Of a DNA stretch of 64,000 nucleotides, positions 1 to 8,458 are shown one piece after another. Position 1 is the stretch's first letter. Every line of letters begins with the position of its first letter. The stretch spans positions 845,495-909,494 of the forward strand of contig NC_015636.1 in the NCBI RefSeq assembly GCF_000179575.2. Direction: 5' to 3'. This DNA comes from Methanothermococcus okinawensis IH1. Its GTDB lineage: Archaea > AGJL01 > Methanococci > Methanococcales > Methanococcaceae. A program made the translations under genes and the position numbers. The notes under the pieces are model-generated. The model saw only the letters and a list, made by a program, of their open reading frames with translations. It did not search any database and was not told the DNA's origin.

Positions 1-409
1 GAGGAACATCCTCTAATTTTTTAGCTCTCTCCACTCCTCCTGCGATTAATTCAATGGCTTTTTTAGTAGCCTCTTCCTTTTCACTCATATGAACAAATGA
101 GTCGTGTTCTCTTATATTTACGAATTCTAAGTAATAAGGGGACAAGCCTGCTTCTGAAATACATTTTCTAAATGTTGGCTCGTGGATTTTTGGTGTGCAT
201 GCTGCAACTACAACCCTTTCAAGACCGTATTCTTTAATACAGTCTTTTATTAAATTCTGACCTGGGTCAGAACACATAAATGGGTATGTTTTTGCAACTA
301 CGACACCGTCTAATTTTTCTACGGCGTCTCTTACTCCTTCACAATCCACGACACCGTTAATATTGGCACCACAGTAGCAGACAAATACCCCTATTTTGGG
401 GTTACTCAT
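1..409 (-). CDS. hdrA: Heterodisulfide reductase subunit A (HdrA), N-terminal part
   Basis: The first 136 residues are present; the gene runs off the left edge. HdrA is the FAD and iron-sulfur subunit of the soluble heterodisulfide reductase complex, which bifurcates electrons from H2 or formate to CoM-S-S-CoB and ferredoxin. The start reads MSNPKIGVFVCYCGANINGV, the conserved HdrA N-terminus with its CxCG motif, followed by a CSDPGQ motif and a VAACTPKIHEPTFR stretch typical of the family. A strong ribosome binding site (GGAGGTG) lies 5 bases before the ATG. The selenocysteine or cysteine site known in this family lies further downstream and cannot be seen here. Confidence 0.93.
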   Translation of the reverse strand, partial: MSNPKIGVFVCYCGANINGVVDCEGVRDAVEKLDGVVVAKTYPFMCSDPGQNLIKDCIKEYGLERVVVAACTPKIHEPTFRKCISEAGLSPYYLEFVNIREHDSFVHMSEKEEATKKAIELIAGGVERAKKLEDVP

Positions 410-568
410 GTATTCACCTCCTGGTGTATTTCATTCATAAGTATAATATGCATATATTATTAGCTCTATATTATTATAAAAATATATATTCTTAAATTTC
501 TTAATATTGCATATTAAAAATATTATATATAGTTAATATATTTTAAATATAGTAAGTTAATTTAATTA

Positions 569-585
569 GCGAAAAGTATATATAT
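569..585 (+). promoter_or_regulatory. BRE/TATA promoter of the candidate RNA
   Basis: The segment reads GCGAAAAGTATATATAT, a purine-rich BRE followed by a TATA box, the layout seen at strong methanococcal stable-RNA promoters. A start about 25 bases downstream would fall at 605-608, exactly where the GC-rich paired RNA begins. Confidence 0.6.
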
Positions 586-604
586 TCGAAAGGTATATGT
601 TAAA

Positions 605-715
605 GATGCACGGTGTGGGACAGTGGCATTAAGTTATTTTACACCCCCCATATATAGCTGCTGATAACACCGTGTATAGGAGAAGTCTCCTAAATCCCAT
701 TCCCACCCCCTCATA
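605..715 (+). ncRNA. Candidate structured non-coding RNA
   Basis: This is an island of much higher GC in an otherwise AT-rich spacer, with no supporting ORF. Visible pairings are a 10-bp stem (607-616 with 667-676, one G-U), an inner 7-bp stem (621-627 with 657-663, two G-U) closing a loop of about 29 bases that contains C6, and a 6-bp hairpin (677-682 with 687-692, loop AAGT). The GGGA at 617-620 can pair with either of two downstream TCCC copies (695-698, 701-704), suggesting a pseudoknot. A BRE/TATA promoter sits upstream and T-rich runs follow at about 803-850. I cannot assign it to a known class. It could be a guide or regulatory RNA, or a long leader of carS. The 3' end is estimated. 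Confidence 0.55.
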
Positions 716-1081
716 CCCCCAAATAAATACGGAAATGAATGGTTAGGATTTAACGGAATATATTTTATAAAATTTTAATTAATTTTAAACCCCTCCCCAT
801 TTTATTTTACCCCCCTTTTATTTTTCAATGATTAAATCTTTTTTGTTTTTATTATTTTTTCATGTTATATTCTTATATTTAAATATATAAAAATATATAA
901 TCAATACTGAATATTGTAATTATATATATAAATTATATATATTCTTTCAACGCTATAAGATATATTTAAATACCATTTAAAAAATAATTCTGCAAGAATG
1001 TTTTTAATAATATTTTTAATGTTATTATCCAAGGTATTAATTTGGATGTTAGATGTTGTTAAATATTATACGAGGGATTTT

Positions 1082-1618
1082 ATGAGTATAATTCAATTAA
1101 TATATAATTCATTGATATATATATTACCTGCATATGTTGCAAATGCTTCTGCATGCATATTTGGTGGAGGCACACCTTTGGATATGGGGAAAAAATTTGT
1201 TGATGGCAAGAGAATAGTTGGAAATGGGGTAACATATAGGGGAACTTTTTTTGGAATTTTATGTGGAATTATTGTAGCTGTTTTAGAAGGTATGATTGTA
1301 AATTTAAACATTGTTAATAATATTGCATTTTATTTTAATATATTTGAATGGGTATATATTGGTTTTTTATTATCGCTCGGAGCTCTGTTTGGTGACATGT
1401 TGGGAAGTTTTATTAAAAGAAGAATTGGAATTGCACAAGGAAAACCTGCTCCGATTCTTGACCAAATTGGTTTTGTAGTGTTTGCCATATTATTTGCCTA
1501 TCCTATTGCTCCCATATCTATTGAAATGATAATTGTATTATTGATTATAACACCAGCAGTTCATTTGTTGGGTAATATTGTGGCATACCTATTGGGTGTC
1601 AAAAAAGTATGGTGGTGA
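1082..1618 (+). CDS. carS: CDP-archaeol synthase (CarS)
   Basis: Integral membrane CTP:2,3-di-O-geranylgeranylglycerol-1-phosphate cytidylyltransferase of archaeal phospholipid synthesis. The protein has 178 residues and several hydrophobic segments. It carries the family signatures CIFGGGTPLDMGK, GKRIVGNGVTYRG and a conserved C-terminal ILDQIGF region. An in-frame ATG at 998 would add 28 residues. I chose 1082 because GAGGGA lies just ahead of it and the resulting length fits CarS; the upstream ATG has no clear ribosome binding site. It stands alone ahead of the ACT/hom pair. Confidence 0.9.
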   Translation: MSIIQLIYNSLIYILPAYVANASACIFGGGTPLDMGKKFVDGKRIVGNGVTYRGTFFGILCGIIVAVLEGMIVNLNIVNNIAFYFNIFEWVYIGFLLSLGALFGDMLGSFIKRRIGIAQGKPAPILDQIGFVVFAILFAYPIAPISIEMIIVLLIITPAVHLLGNIVAYLLGVKKVWW

Positions 1619-1727
1619 AATTAACATTTAAAAAAATAAATTAAATAATTAATTAAAATAAATATAATATATAAATTATAATAACAATAAAATAACGAAT
1701 GATATAATAATTATATATGGTGAAAAT

Positions 1728-2204
1728 ATGATTACTCTTGATTTGGAGTTAAAAGATGTTCCCGGTGAATTAATAAGAGCTCTGACACCAATCTCAAATA
1801 TGGGTGTTAATATATTTAGTGTAATACATTTAAGAGAAAAGAAAACAGATGGTAGGGTTCCTGTTAGGGTAGTTATTGATGATGTAGAAAACAAATTAAA
1901 TGATGTAATAAAAAAACTTGAAGAAATGGATATAATTATTACAAAAGTAAATGAAACAGTCCGAAAAACAGATATTGATATGGTCGTTGTTGGTCATGTA
2001 GTCGATACTGATGTAAGGGATACAATCGACAGATTAAATGAATATGGTCTTGTTGTAGATTTAGACCTTTCAATGCCTGACCCATTTAAAGAATCTTCTG
2101 CAAGAATGAAGGTAATAATAGACATCAATAAATTAGAAGATTTTTGCAATGAGCTCGACAGAATATCAAAGGAAAAAAATTTGTTATTTATTAAATCATT
2201 TTAA
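1728..2204 (+). CDS. ACT-domain amino-acid-binding protein linked to hom
   Basis: A 158-residue protein with an ACT domain at about residues 3-75 (DVPGELIRALTPISNMGVNI is the ligand-binding ACT start) and a second ACT-like half after it. It ends 39 bases before homoserine dehydrogenase on the same strand, an arrangement also known in related methanogens. By inference it senses an amino acid such as threonine and modulates the adjacent enzyme, which itself lacks a C-terminal ACT domain. A GGTGA ribosome binding site precedes the ATG. Direct enzymatic function is unlikely. Confidence 0.82.
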   Translation: MITLDLELKDVPGELIRALTPISNMGVNIFSVIHLREKKTDGRVPVRVVIDDVENKLNDVIKKLEEMDIIITKVNETVRKTDIDMVVVGHVVDTDVRDTIDRLNEYGLVVDLDLSMPDPFKESSARMKVIIDINKLEDFCNELDRISKEKNLLFIKSF

Positions 2205-2243
2205 GAAAGGATATAACGATATATAGTTAATTGAGGAGAAAAC

Positions 2244-3257
2244 ATGAAGGTAATATTGGTCGGTTTTGGAGTAATCGGTAAAGGTGTAGCAAAAGTTATA
2301 GAAGAAAAAAAAGAGTATTTAAAAAACAAATATGGTTTGGATTTAAAAGTTGTGGCTATATGTGATAGGAGCGGTGCAGCAATAGATGAAAATGGTTTGG
2401 ATTTAAAAACTGCATTAAATGTTAAGGAAGGAACTAAAAAAATATCTAATTATCCTGAAAAAGGAACAGGTATGTCCATTGTTGAGGTTATAAAAACAGT
2501 TAATGCCGATGCCATTGTTGAAGCCACACCAACCAACATAGAAACAGGAGAACCTGCAAAAACCCATATAATTGAGGCATTTAAAAATGGAAAACATGTA
2601 ATTACTGCAAATAAAGGACCTCTTGCATTATATTTTAATGAATTAACCTCTTATGCTGAAAAATATAATAAAATATTTAGGTATGAGGCATCCGTTGGAG
2701 GAGCAATGCCTATAATAAATTTGGCAAAGGAAACACTCGCTGGAAATGAAATAACCGAAATAAAAGGAATATTAAATGGAACTACGAACTATATATTAAC
2801 AAAAATGGAAAAAGAAAAACTCGATTTTGATACTGTATTGAAAGAGGCACAGGAGCTCGGTATAGCAGAGACCAACCCTCACCAAGATATAAGCGGACTT
2901 GATACTGCTGCGAAAATAGTAATACTTGCAAATTCAATTATGAATAGAAATGTTAGTATAAAAGATGTTAAATTGGAAGGTATTACAAGAATTACGCCTG
3001 AGGCACTGACAATGGCTAATAAAAGTGGATATACTATAAAACTTATTGGAGAAGTAAGTAAAAACAAGCTTGAAGTATGTCCAAAATTAATACCCATCGA
3101 TAGCCCTATGAATGTGAAAGGTTCTTTGAATGTTGCAATGTTAAATACTGACTTGGCAAAGGAAATTGTTGTAGTTGGTAGGGGAGCAGGAGATATAGAA
3201 ACTTCATCTGCTATTTTGAGTGATATTATAAGCGTATATTTGAGAACTAAAAGATAA
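2244..3257 (+). CDS. hom: Homoserine dehydrogenase
   Basis: Converts aspartate semialdehyde to homoserine with NAD(P)H, the branch point to threonine, isoleucine and methionine. The 337 residues show an N-terminal Rossmann motif (GFGVIGKGV), the conserved region [20 protein letters not shown], and the substrate signature [13 protein letters not shown] with [13 protein letters not shown] downstream. It is the short form without a C-terminal ACT domain; the upstream ACT protein may supply regulation in trans. The start has a GAGGAG ribosome binding site. Confidence 0.95.
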   Translation: MKVILVGFGVIGKGVAKVIEEKKEYLKNKYGLDLKVVAICDRSGAAIDENGLDLKTALNVKEGTKKISNYPEKGTGMSIVEVIKTVNADAIVEATPTNIETGEPAKTHIIEAFKNGKHVITANKGPLALYFNELTSYAEKYNKIFRYEASVGGAMPIINLAKETLAGNEITEIKGILNGTTNYILTKMEKEKLDFDTVLKEAQELGIAETNPHQDISGLDTAAKIVILANSIMNRNVSIKDVKLEGITRITPEALTMANKSGYTIKLIGEVSKNKLEVCPKLIPIDSPMNVKGSLNVAMLNTDLAKEIVVVGRGAGDIETSSAILSDIISVYLRTKR

Positions 3258-3302
3258 TAAAAATAAAATAATAATAAATAATAAAAAAATAAAATATAAA
3301 AT

Positions 3303-4598
3303 TTATTTAAGCGATTTAAATACTTCTTCAATAGCATTTAATGTTTTTTCAACAACTTCATCATCATGTTTAATGGATGTGAAACAGCATTCAAATTGTG
3401 ATGGTGCTATAAATACGCCATTGTCCAAAAGACCATAAAAATACTTCATAAATCTTTCTGTATTGCTTTTTTTGGCAGTTTCATAATCCACTACTTCATT
3501 TTCATTGAAGTATATCTGAAACATCGAGCTCACATTATATATCTTATTAGGTATTTTATATTTTTCAGCAGTTTCTCCTATAAAATCGCTTATTTTTTTG
3601 GCAGTTTTTGAAGTTTGTGTGTAAAACTCGTTATCAAGGTTTTTTAAGGTTTCAATACCTGCACTAACTGAAATTGGATTTCCGTTAAATGTGCCTGCCT
3701 GATAAATATTTCCATTTGGTGAAAAATTTTCCATGAGCTCCTTCTTACCAACAATTGCACCAATTGGAAAACCGCCACCTATTATTTTTCCGACTGTTGC
3801 TAAGTCGGGAACAACATTATAGTATTCCTGAGCTCCCCCTGGTGCTATTCTAAATCCTGTAATTACCTCATCAAATATCAATATTATATCATTTTCCTCA
3901 GTAATTTCTCTTAAAAATTTTAAATATCCTTCTTTTGGAGGAATGCATCCAATATTGCCCATCACTGGTTCAACAATAATGCAGGCAATTTCATCTTTAT
4001 TTTCAGCAATGGTTTTTTTAATGGCATCCTCATTATTAAAAGGAACTAATAATGTATTTTTTGTAGTTTCCTCAGGGATACCTGGTGAGTTAGGAGATCC
4101 ATGTGTGAGAGCTCCGCTTCCACTTTTCACAAGCACATAGTCATGAGCTCCGTGGTATGCACCATCAAATTTTATAATTTTATTTTTTTTAGTAATGCCT
4201 CTTGCAAGTCTAATGGCACTCATTGTAGCCTCAGTTCCAGAATTTACAAATCTTACCATCTCTGCACAGGGCATTCTATTTACTATTTCTTTTGCAAGGA
4301 CAATTTCCTTTTCAGTAGGGCATCCATAGGCAGTTCCCAGTTCAAGCTGTTCTTTTACAGTGTTTATTATATTGTCATTGGCATGCCCCAACACCATAGG
4401 ACCATAAGCTAAGCAGTAGTCGATATATCTATTGCCATCTACATCAAATAAATAGCAATCTTTTGCCTTTTCAACAAAAAATGGAAATGGTTTGAAGTAT
4501 CTTACTGGACTATTTACTCCTTTTACAAGATATTTCTGAGCTTCCTCAAATAATTTCTTTGATTTTGATAGATTTATGTTTTTAAACATGTTGCTCAT
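3303..4598 (-). CDS. hemL: Glutamate-1-semialdehyde 2,1-aminomutase
   Basis: PLP enzyme that forms 5-aminolevulinate in the C5 pathway for heme and the corrinoid/F430 tetrapyrroles. The 431 residues are of normal length. Seen are [13 protein letters not shown] near the N-terminus, [16 protein letters not shown], the PLP aspartate in [10 protein letters not shown], and the Schiff-base lysine region [17 protein letters not shown]. It is convergent with hom, 45 bases apart. Tetrapyrrole supply is important here because coenzyme F430 is needed for methyl-CoM reductase. Confidence 0.96.
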   Translation of the reverse strand: MSNMFKNINLSKSKKLFEEAQKYLVKGVNSPVRYFKPFPFFVEKAKDCYLFDVDGNRYIDYCLAYGPMVLGHANDNIINTVKEQLELGTAYGCPTEKEIVLAKEIVNRMPCAEMVRFVNSGTEATMSAIRLARGITKKNKIIKFDGAYHGAHDYVLVKSGSGALTHGSPNSPGIPEETTKNTLLVPFNNEDAIKKTIAENKDEIACIIVEPVMGNIGCIPPKEGYLKFLREITEENDIILIFDEVITGFRIAPGGAQEYYNVVPDLATVGKIIGGGFPIGAIVGKKELMENFSPNGNIYQAGTFNGNPISVSAGIETLKNLDNEFYTQTSKTAKKISDFIGETAEKYKIPNKIYNVSSMFQIYFNENEVVDYETAKKSNTERFMKYFYGLLDNGVFIAPSQFECCFTSIKHDDEVVEKTLNAIEEVFKSLK

Positions 4599-4742
4599 AT
4601 TAATCCCTTTATTTTTTAAATCATTTGTTAATTTTATTATTGTTATTATTGCTCACATTATTATGGTAATATGAGATTATTACCGTGTTAATTAATTTTA
4701 ATATTAATTTATATAATCATATTCTATTCTATTTCGGTATTA

Positions 4743-5021
4743 TTATAACAATACACCATTATACACTAAAACCCAAAAAACCACCGATGTAAAGAAGTAA
4801 GAAACACCTCCACTTCCCAACCACTGTTTTTGACTTAGGCTTCCCTTGCCAACTATCATTGCAGTGATATGCCCCGTTATAATAAGCCCCACAAATAAAA
4901 ACAACAATGTTACAATACCGCTTAAAGTTCCAAGACCTGCTGTATATATATAATTCGCCAATAATCCAAATAATATTCCTCCAATAGTATGGATTATTGC
5001 TGTTTTTCCTTCTAAATCCAT
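4743..5021 (-). CDS. EMC6-like small membrane protein
   Basis: A 92-residue protein with three predicted membrane helices (about residues 8-30, 34-56 and 72-91). The polar loop SLSQKQWLGSGG lies between helices 2 and 3. Size and helix layout resemble the archaeal EMC6-like family, related to a subunit of the eukaryotic membrane insertion complex; that is a family-level guess. A good AAGGTG ribosome binding site precedes the ATG. It stands alone, with AT-rich spacers on both sides. Confidence 0.55.
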   Translation of the reverse strand: MDLEGKTAIIHTIGGILFGLLANYIYTAGLGTLSGIVTLLFLFVGLIITGHITAMIVGKGSLSQKQWLGSGGVSYFFTSVVFWVLVYNGVLL

Positions 5022-5154
5022 GATAACACCTTTTTAATGTAATTTTTGTTATTTTTTTATATAATAATTTATATTTATATTTTTTATATCTCCATTTATA
5101 TTTATATTACCATATTTAAATAATTAATAAATATTATAAAATTTATTTTTAACC

Positions 5155-5397
5155 TCATTCTTTTATTAATTCTTTAATCTTGTATATTTTAATTGATTCC
5201 TTTGGTCTTTTACTTTTTTCCGTATAAGTATAATCCACCAATACTTCAACTTCTTCATTTACTTCCAAGGTTTTATTTACTAAAATAATATCCCCTTTTT
5301 CAAGCAAAAAAGCGAATTTCCGTTTTGTTTTTAAAGAACCTCTGTCGATTAACAACTTTTCTTCATCTACAATAGGTTTTATTATTGAATAGTGCAT
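5155..5397 (-). CDS. Small conserved hypothetical protein
   Basis: 80 residues with no recognised domain. The middle part (LLEKGDIILVNKTLEVNEEV) looks like a small beta-barrel, and the C-terminus is lysine-rich. The start (AGGGATATT before ATG) lies 8 bases after the stop of the gene at 5406-5846, so the two are probably co-transcribed and translated together. The organisation and good ribosome binding site support a real gene; its function is unknown. Confidence 0.55.
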   Translation of the reverse strand: MHYSIIKPIVDEEKLLIDRGSLKTKRKFAFLLEKGDIILVNKTLEVNEEVEVLVDYTYTEKSKRPKESIKIYKIKELIKE

Positions 5398-5405
5398 AAT
5401 ATCCC

Positions 5406-5846
5406 TTAAACGAATACATAAAGCGTTTTTCCGCAGATATTTATGGTTTCAAAATCTTCTGAATCTAATTTCTCATTTAGGATTTCAATCTTATCCTTAT
5501 TTGTAATATCGTTTAATACCAACTCTATTGCATGTTTTAAATCTTCATCATTGGTATATACTTTAACTTCTTTTTTAAACCTTCTGGCAAGTCTTGCAAT
5601 ATCCCGCAATGCTAATTTTGCCTCTGTGAATAATATCAAATAGCTTTTTGCGTTTTCTATATTGTCTTTATCACCGTAAAGCACAGGATATTCTTTGTCA
5701 AATAATTCATCCTTTTTTATCTCATAATTAACCCCGCATGTTTCTATTACCCTAATAATAATGGATTGTGGAATTCCCGGTGGAATTGGGAGCTCCGTTC
5801 TATTGGATGTATTATTAAAATTATCATCGGTATTCATAGTTTTCAT
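5406..5846 (-). CDS. Conserved hypothetical protein
   Basis: 146 residues, no family recognised with confidence. It has an Asn/Thr-rich start of about 18 residues, then ELPIPPGIPQSIIIRVIET, a single cysteine-bearing segment, and a Rossmann-like alternation of strands and helices (SYLILFTEAKLALRDIARLA) ending in a beta strand. An AAGGAGG ribosome binding site precedes the ATG. It sits downstream of methanogenesis marker 7 on the same strand (131-base gap) and directly upstream of the 80-residue gene. The position invites, but does not prove, a methanogenesis-related role. Confidence 0.6.
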   Translation of the reverse strand: MKTMNTDDNFNNTSNRTELPIPPGIPQSIIIRVIETCGVNYEIKKDELFDKEYPVLYGDKDNIENAKSYLILFTEAKLALRDIARLARRFKKEVKVYTNDEDLKHAIELVLNDITNKDKIEILNEKLDSEDFETINICGKTLYVFV

Positions 5847-5977
5847 GGATATTCCTCCTTAATTAAATTAATTAAACTATTATTAAATATAAATGAAAAT
5901 AGGTAGAAAAAATAAAATAGTATTTAAACTTTATTAACCTTTATTTATTAAACTTTTATTGCAATATATTTCTATAT

Positions 5978-6880
5978 TTAATTTTCTATAACCTCAGAGG
6001 TAGGTTTTATTTTAACCAGTATATAATCTTTCATTTCAGATTTCGAGATATAGGCTATATCTTTTAATAGGTATTTTCCAACTTTAACATTTTCTATTTT
6101 TTCATGATATGTATCGTAATTTAGTTTTATTCTTAGACCATCTAATTGGGTTACAATAGGCATTGGAGAAAGTATATTAAATATTTCATCAACTTGTTTT
6201 TCCAACTCATCCTTCAACACAACAGGTGGTATTATGGGTGGGTCATAGGAGAGCTCCTCTCTTTTTCTATCTATCAATCTTGTAATTTCATTCACCATCT
6301 TTTTTAATGCCTGTCTCTCTTCACTATGTCTTAACCTATGAGCTCTTCTTCCTAAGTTCCCCACATATGGATAAGGTATACCCAATGTTTCAGGACCTCC
6401 CGTTATTACAACAGGAATATCCACCTCAAATAAGTGGGTTTTATCCAATAAACAACTTTCAAAATTTCCCATGACATAAACAGCAATGTCATGTTCTTCA
6501 ATTAATCTTTTTTCTTTTTCTTTTATTAAACTAATATCTTTTCCTGCACCATGAGATAATCCTATCATATTTGGTTTTGCTCCAAACCTTCTGACGAACT
6601 CTGAAATATCACATGCCGTATGTGGTAAATGATGTCTCGATAAACTAGGAGCTACTATTGCAATTTCTGTTCCAGCGAGAGGAGTTTCAACGACCTTTCC
6701 CTTATACTTTTTGGATTCTATTTTAAAGTTTTCTATTTCATTTTGTGGCAATGCAATTGTCATATATACATCCAACTGCATAACATGTTCCTGTATTATA
6801 AATCCTCCCACATCCTCAATCCATTCTTTAAGTATATTATTTTTATAAACTCCACCTTCGTATCTAATAATTTCATACAT
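5978..6880 (-). CDS. Methanogenesis marker protein 7
   Basis: 300 residues matching the family found only in methanogens and their methane- or alkane-oxidising relatives. Characteristic segments are YEIIRYEGGVYKNN at the start, EWIEDVGGFIIQEHVMQLDV, TPLAGTEIAIVAPSLSRHHLPH and RAHRLRHSEERQALKKMV. Published work links the marker proteins, including this one, to activation or assembly of methyl-coenzyme M reductase. The sequence alone gives no catalytic residues. A TTTGGTGG ribosome binding site lies before the ATG. Confidence 0.88.
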   Translation of the reverse strand: MYEIIRYEGGVYKNNILKEWIEDVGGFIIQEHVMQLDVYMTIALPQNEIENFKIESKKYKGKVVETPLAGTEIAIVAPSLSRHHLPHTACDISEFVRRFGAKPNMIGLSHGAGKDISLIKEKEKRLIEEHDIAVYVMGNFESCLLDKTHLFEVDIPVVITGGPETLGIPYPYVGNLGRRAHRLRHSEERQALKKMVNEITRLIDRKREELSYDPPIIPPVVLKDELEKQVDEIFNILSPMPIVTQLDGLRIKLNYDTYHEKIENVKVGKYLLKDIAYISKSEMKDYILVKIKPTSEVIEN

Positions 6881-7052
6881 TTTTCCACCAAAGTATTATT
6901 TAGATTATATATTTAGCTACGGTTTATATTTTTTGTTATTTTTAATTATTTTTTGTTTTATACTATATTTTATGTTATATCTCATGTCATATTTTTATTA
7001 TCCCAATATTAAATATAAAAAACTTCTAAATCATAATATAAATTTTTATTAT

Positions 7053-7661
7053 TTAGAAATCAGAACGAACAGTAATAGTTCCAAAAGTCTTTTTACTATC
7101 CCTAAATGATGTTACATCAGTTATAATTCTTTGAATTGCTGACCTCTCATCAATAAGTGTTATATGATCCACCATTATAATTTCTTCGAAGTCGTATTTA
7201 TCCATGGTTTTTAAAATTTTATCAATGATATTCATTTGAAGGATATTTATTGATTTGGTTGTTAGAGAGATATGGTCTATACAATCATCTTTTTTCATTA
7301 TTTTAGCCAGAGGTTCCCAATCTTTCGTTAGTATCTCTATATAATAGTCTTTTTCAGATACAACATAATCCTTTGCACCAAGCAGCACTATTAAATCATC
7401 TGTAAGTTTTTTTAATTTTGAGTTCTTATCTCTGTCATAAAAATAAAAATTTGTTATTCTTGAACATTCTTGGATTTTTGAAGTTTTCTCCCCATATACT
7501 AAGTATGTTTTTACAATATCCCCCTTGGTTACAATACCCATAAGATTTCCATTGCTATCCACTACTAAAAGCCTTCCAATGTCATTTTTAGCCATTATTT
7601 TTTGAGATTCTGATGCAGAAGTTTCAGGAGATATTAATATGAGCTCCTCTTTTGGAGTCAT
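7053..7661 (-). CDS. CBS-domain protein, C-terminal part of a split gene
   Basis: 202 residues. It starts MTPKEELILISPETSASESQ, the second half of a CBS pair (GRLLVVDSNGNLMGIVTKGDIVKTY), followed by a C-terminal region of about 125 residues that I do not recognise. Its ATG overlaps the stop of the preceding ORF as TAATG. The reading frame stays open upstream of this ATG (KQKTIKDIMTP), where a normal CBS repeat would begin, so the two ORFs look like one gene broken by a single missing A in an A6 run. Translational coupling from the AAGGAT just upstream remains possible. Confidence 0.7.
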   Translation of the reverse strand: MTPKEELILISPETSASESQKIMAKNDIGRLLVVDSNGNLMGIVTKGDIVKTYLVYGEKTSKIQECSRITNFYFYDRDKNSKLKKLTDDLIVLLGAKDYVVSEKDYYIEILTKDWEPLAKIMKKDDCIDHISLTTKSINILQMNIIDKILKTMDKYDFEEIIMVDHITLIDERSAIQRIITDVTSFRDSKKTFGTITVRSDF

Positions 7662-8005
7662 TATATCCTTAATGGTTTTTTGTTTTTCTTTTCTAAATCT
7701 TTAAATGTAACAACACCTACCAATTTTCCATTTTCATCTACAACAGGATATCCCATATGTCTATATTTCTCAATAAAATCTTTTAATTTAGTTATATTGT
7801 CATTTTTACTGATTGTAATAATATTTTTAGTCATAATGTCCTTTACAGGTATCTTTTCTAAAATTCTTAAATCATAAAGTTTTATTAAGTCCTCTTCTGC
7901 TTCTTTTACAAAGATATTAATATTGTCAAATATGTGGGATAGTGAATTCTGCTCCAATCCGATATTATATACTCTTTCTACTGTTGAAAGTTTCTTAAAC
8001 AACAT
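7661..8005 (-). CDS. CBS-domain protein, N-terminal part of a split gene
   Basis: 114 residues: an N-terminal helical region of about 60 residues, then one CBS repeat (IPVKDIMTKNIITISKNDNI, then YPVVDENGKLVGVVTFKDL). The ATG at 8005 is preferred because GGTGGTT precedes it; the longer reading from 8044 lacks an ATG. It ends in NKKPLRI within an A-rich run and hands over to the next ORF through TAATG. CBS pairs bind adenine nucleotides; a single repeat would normally be incomplete, which is why I read this as half of a protein. Confidence 0.65.
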   Translation of the reverse strand: MLFKKLSTVERVYNIGLEQNSLSHIFDNINIFVKEAEEDLIKLYDLRILEKIPVKDIMTKNIITISKNDNITKLKDFIEKYRHMGYPVVDENGKLVGVVTFKDLEKKNKKPLRI

Positions 8006-8350
8006 ATTAACCACCGATTTTGTAAAAATAATTAATCCTCCCAATTATGTAAAATAATATGGTAATATTAATATTTAAATTTAGTTATATTGATGATAAA
8101 TAATAAAAATATATTTGCATAATGAATGTATAATAAGGTAAATATATAAATACACATAATAATCAATTAGATATAGCTATTAAAAATTATCGAAATAATA
8201 TGAATAATGTGTATTAAAAAATAAAAAAATAAAAATAGAATAAATATGAGGCAATTTTAAAATTATTCTTAATTTTAACTAAAATAAATAATTATAATCC
8301 ATATTAATAAGAATTAATATAAATATTAAATATAAAATTAATATATATAA
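8006..8350. other. AT-rich intergenic spacer
   Basis: About 345 bases, nearly all A and T, between the CBS gene and the MetS-like gene. It presumably contains the promoter of the leftward CBS gene and the terminator of the leftward transporter pair. I see no ORF with a ribosome binding site and no GC-rich RNA-like block. Confidence 0.5.
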
Positions 8351-8446
8351 TTATTGCTTTTTTAGGGATTTCCATAAAAAATATGCTGAACCTCCCCACA
8401 GCGTTATTGCACCAAATAGGAACATCACTATTGCAGAGATATTCAT
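8351..8446 (-). CDS. MetS-like small subunit of an NSS transporter
   Basis: A 31-residue single-helix protein, MNISAIVMFLFGAITLWGGS plus a short basic tail. It matches the MetS family of tiny membrane subunits that accompany NSS-type Na+/amino-acid (methionine/alanine) transporters. The start is supported by GGTGAT 3 bases ahead. It follows the large transporter gene by 12 bases on the same strand, the usual order for this pair. It is below the length most gene finders report. Confidence 0.8.
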   Translation of the reverse strand: MNISAIVMFLFGAITLWGGSAYFLWKSLKKQ

Positions 8447-8458
8447 ATAATCACCTTT

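Noticed and set aside
605-715. The GC-rich block as a tRNA, SRP RNA or RNase P RNA
   Set aside because: It lacks the tRNA T-loop and acceptor pairing, is too short for SRP or RNase P RNA, and shows none of their conserved core sequences.
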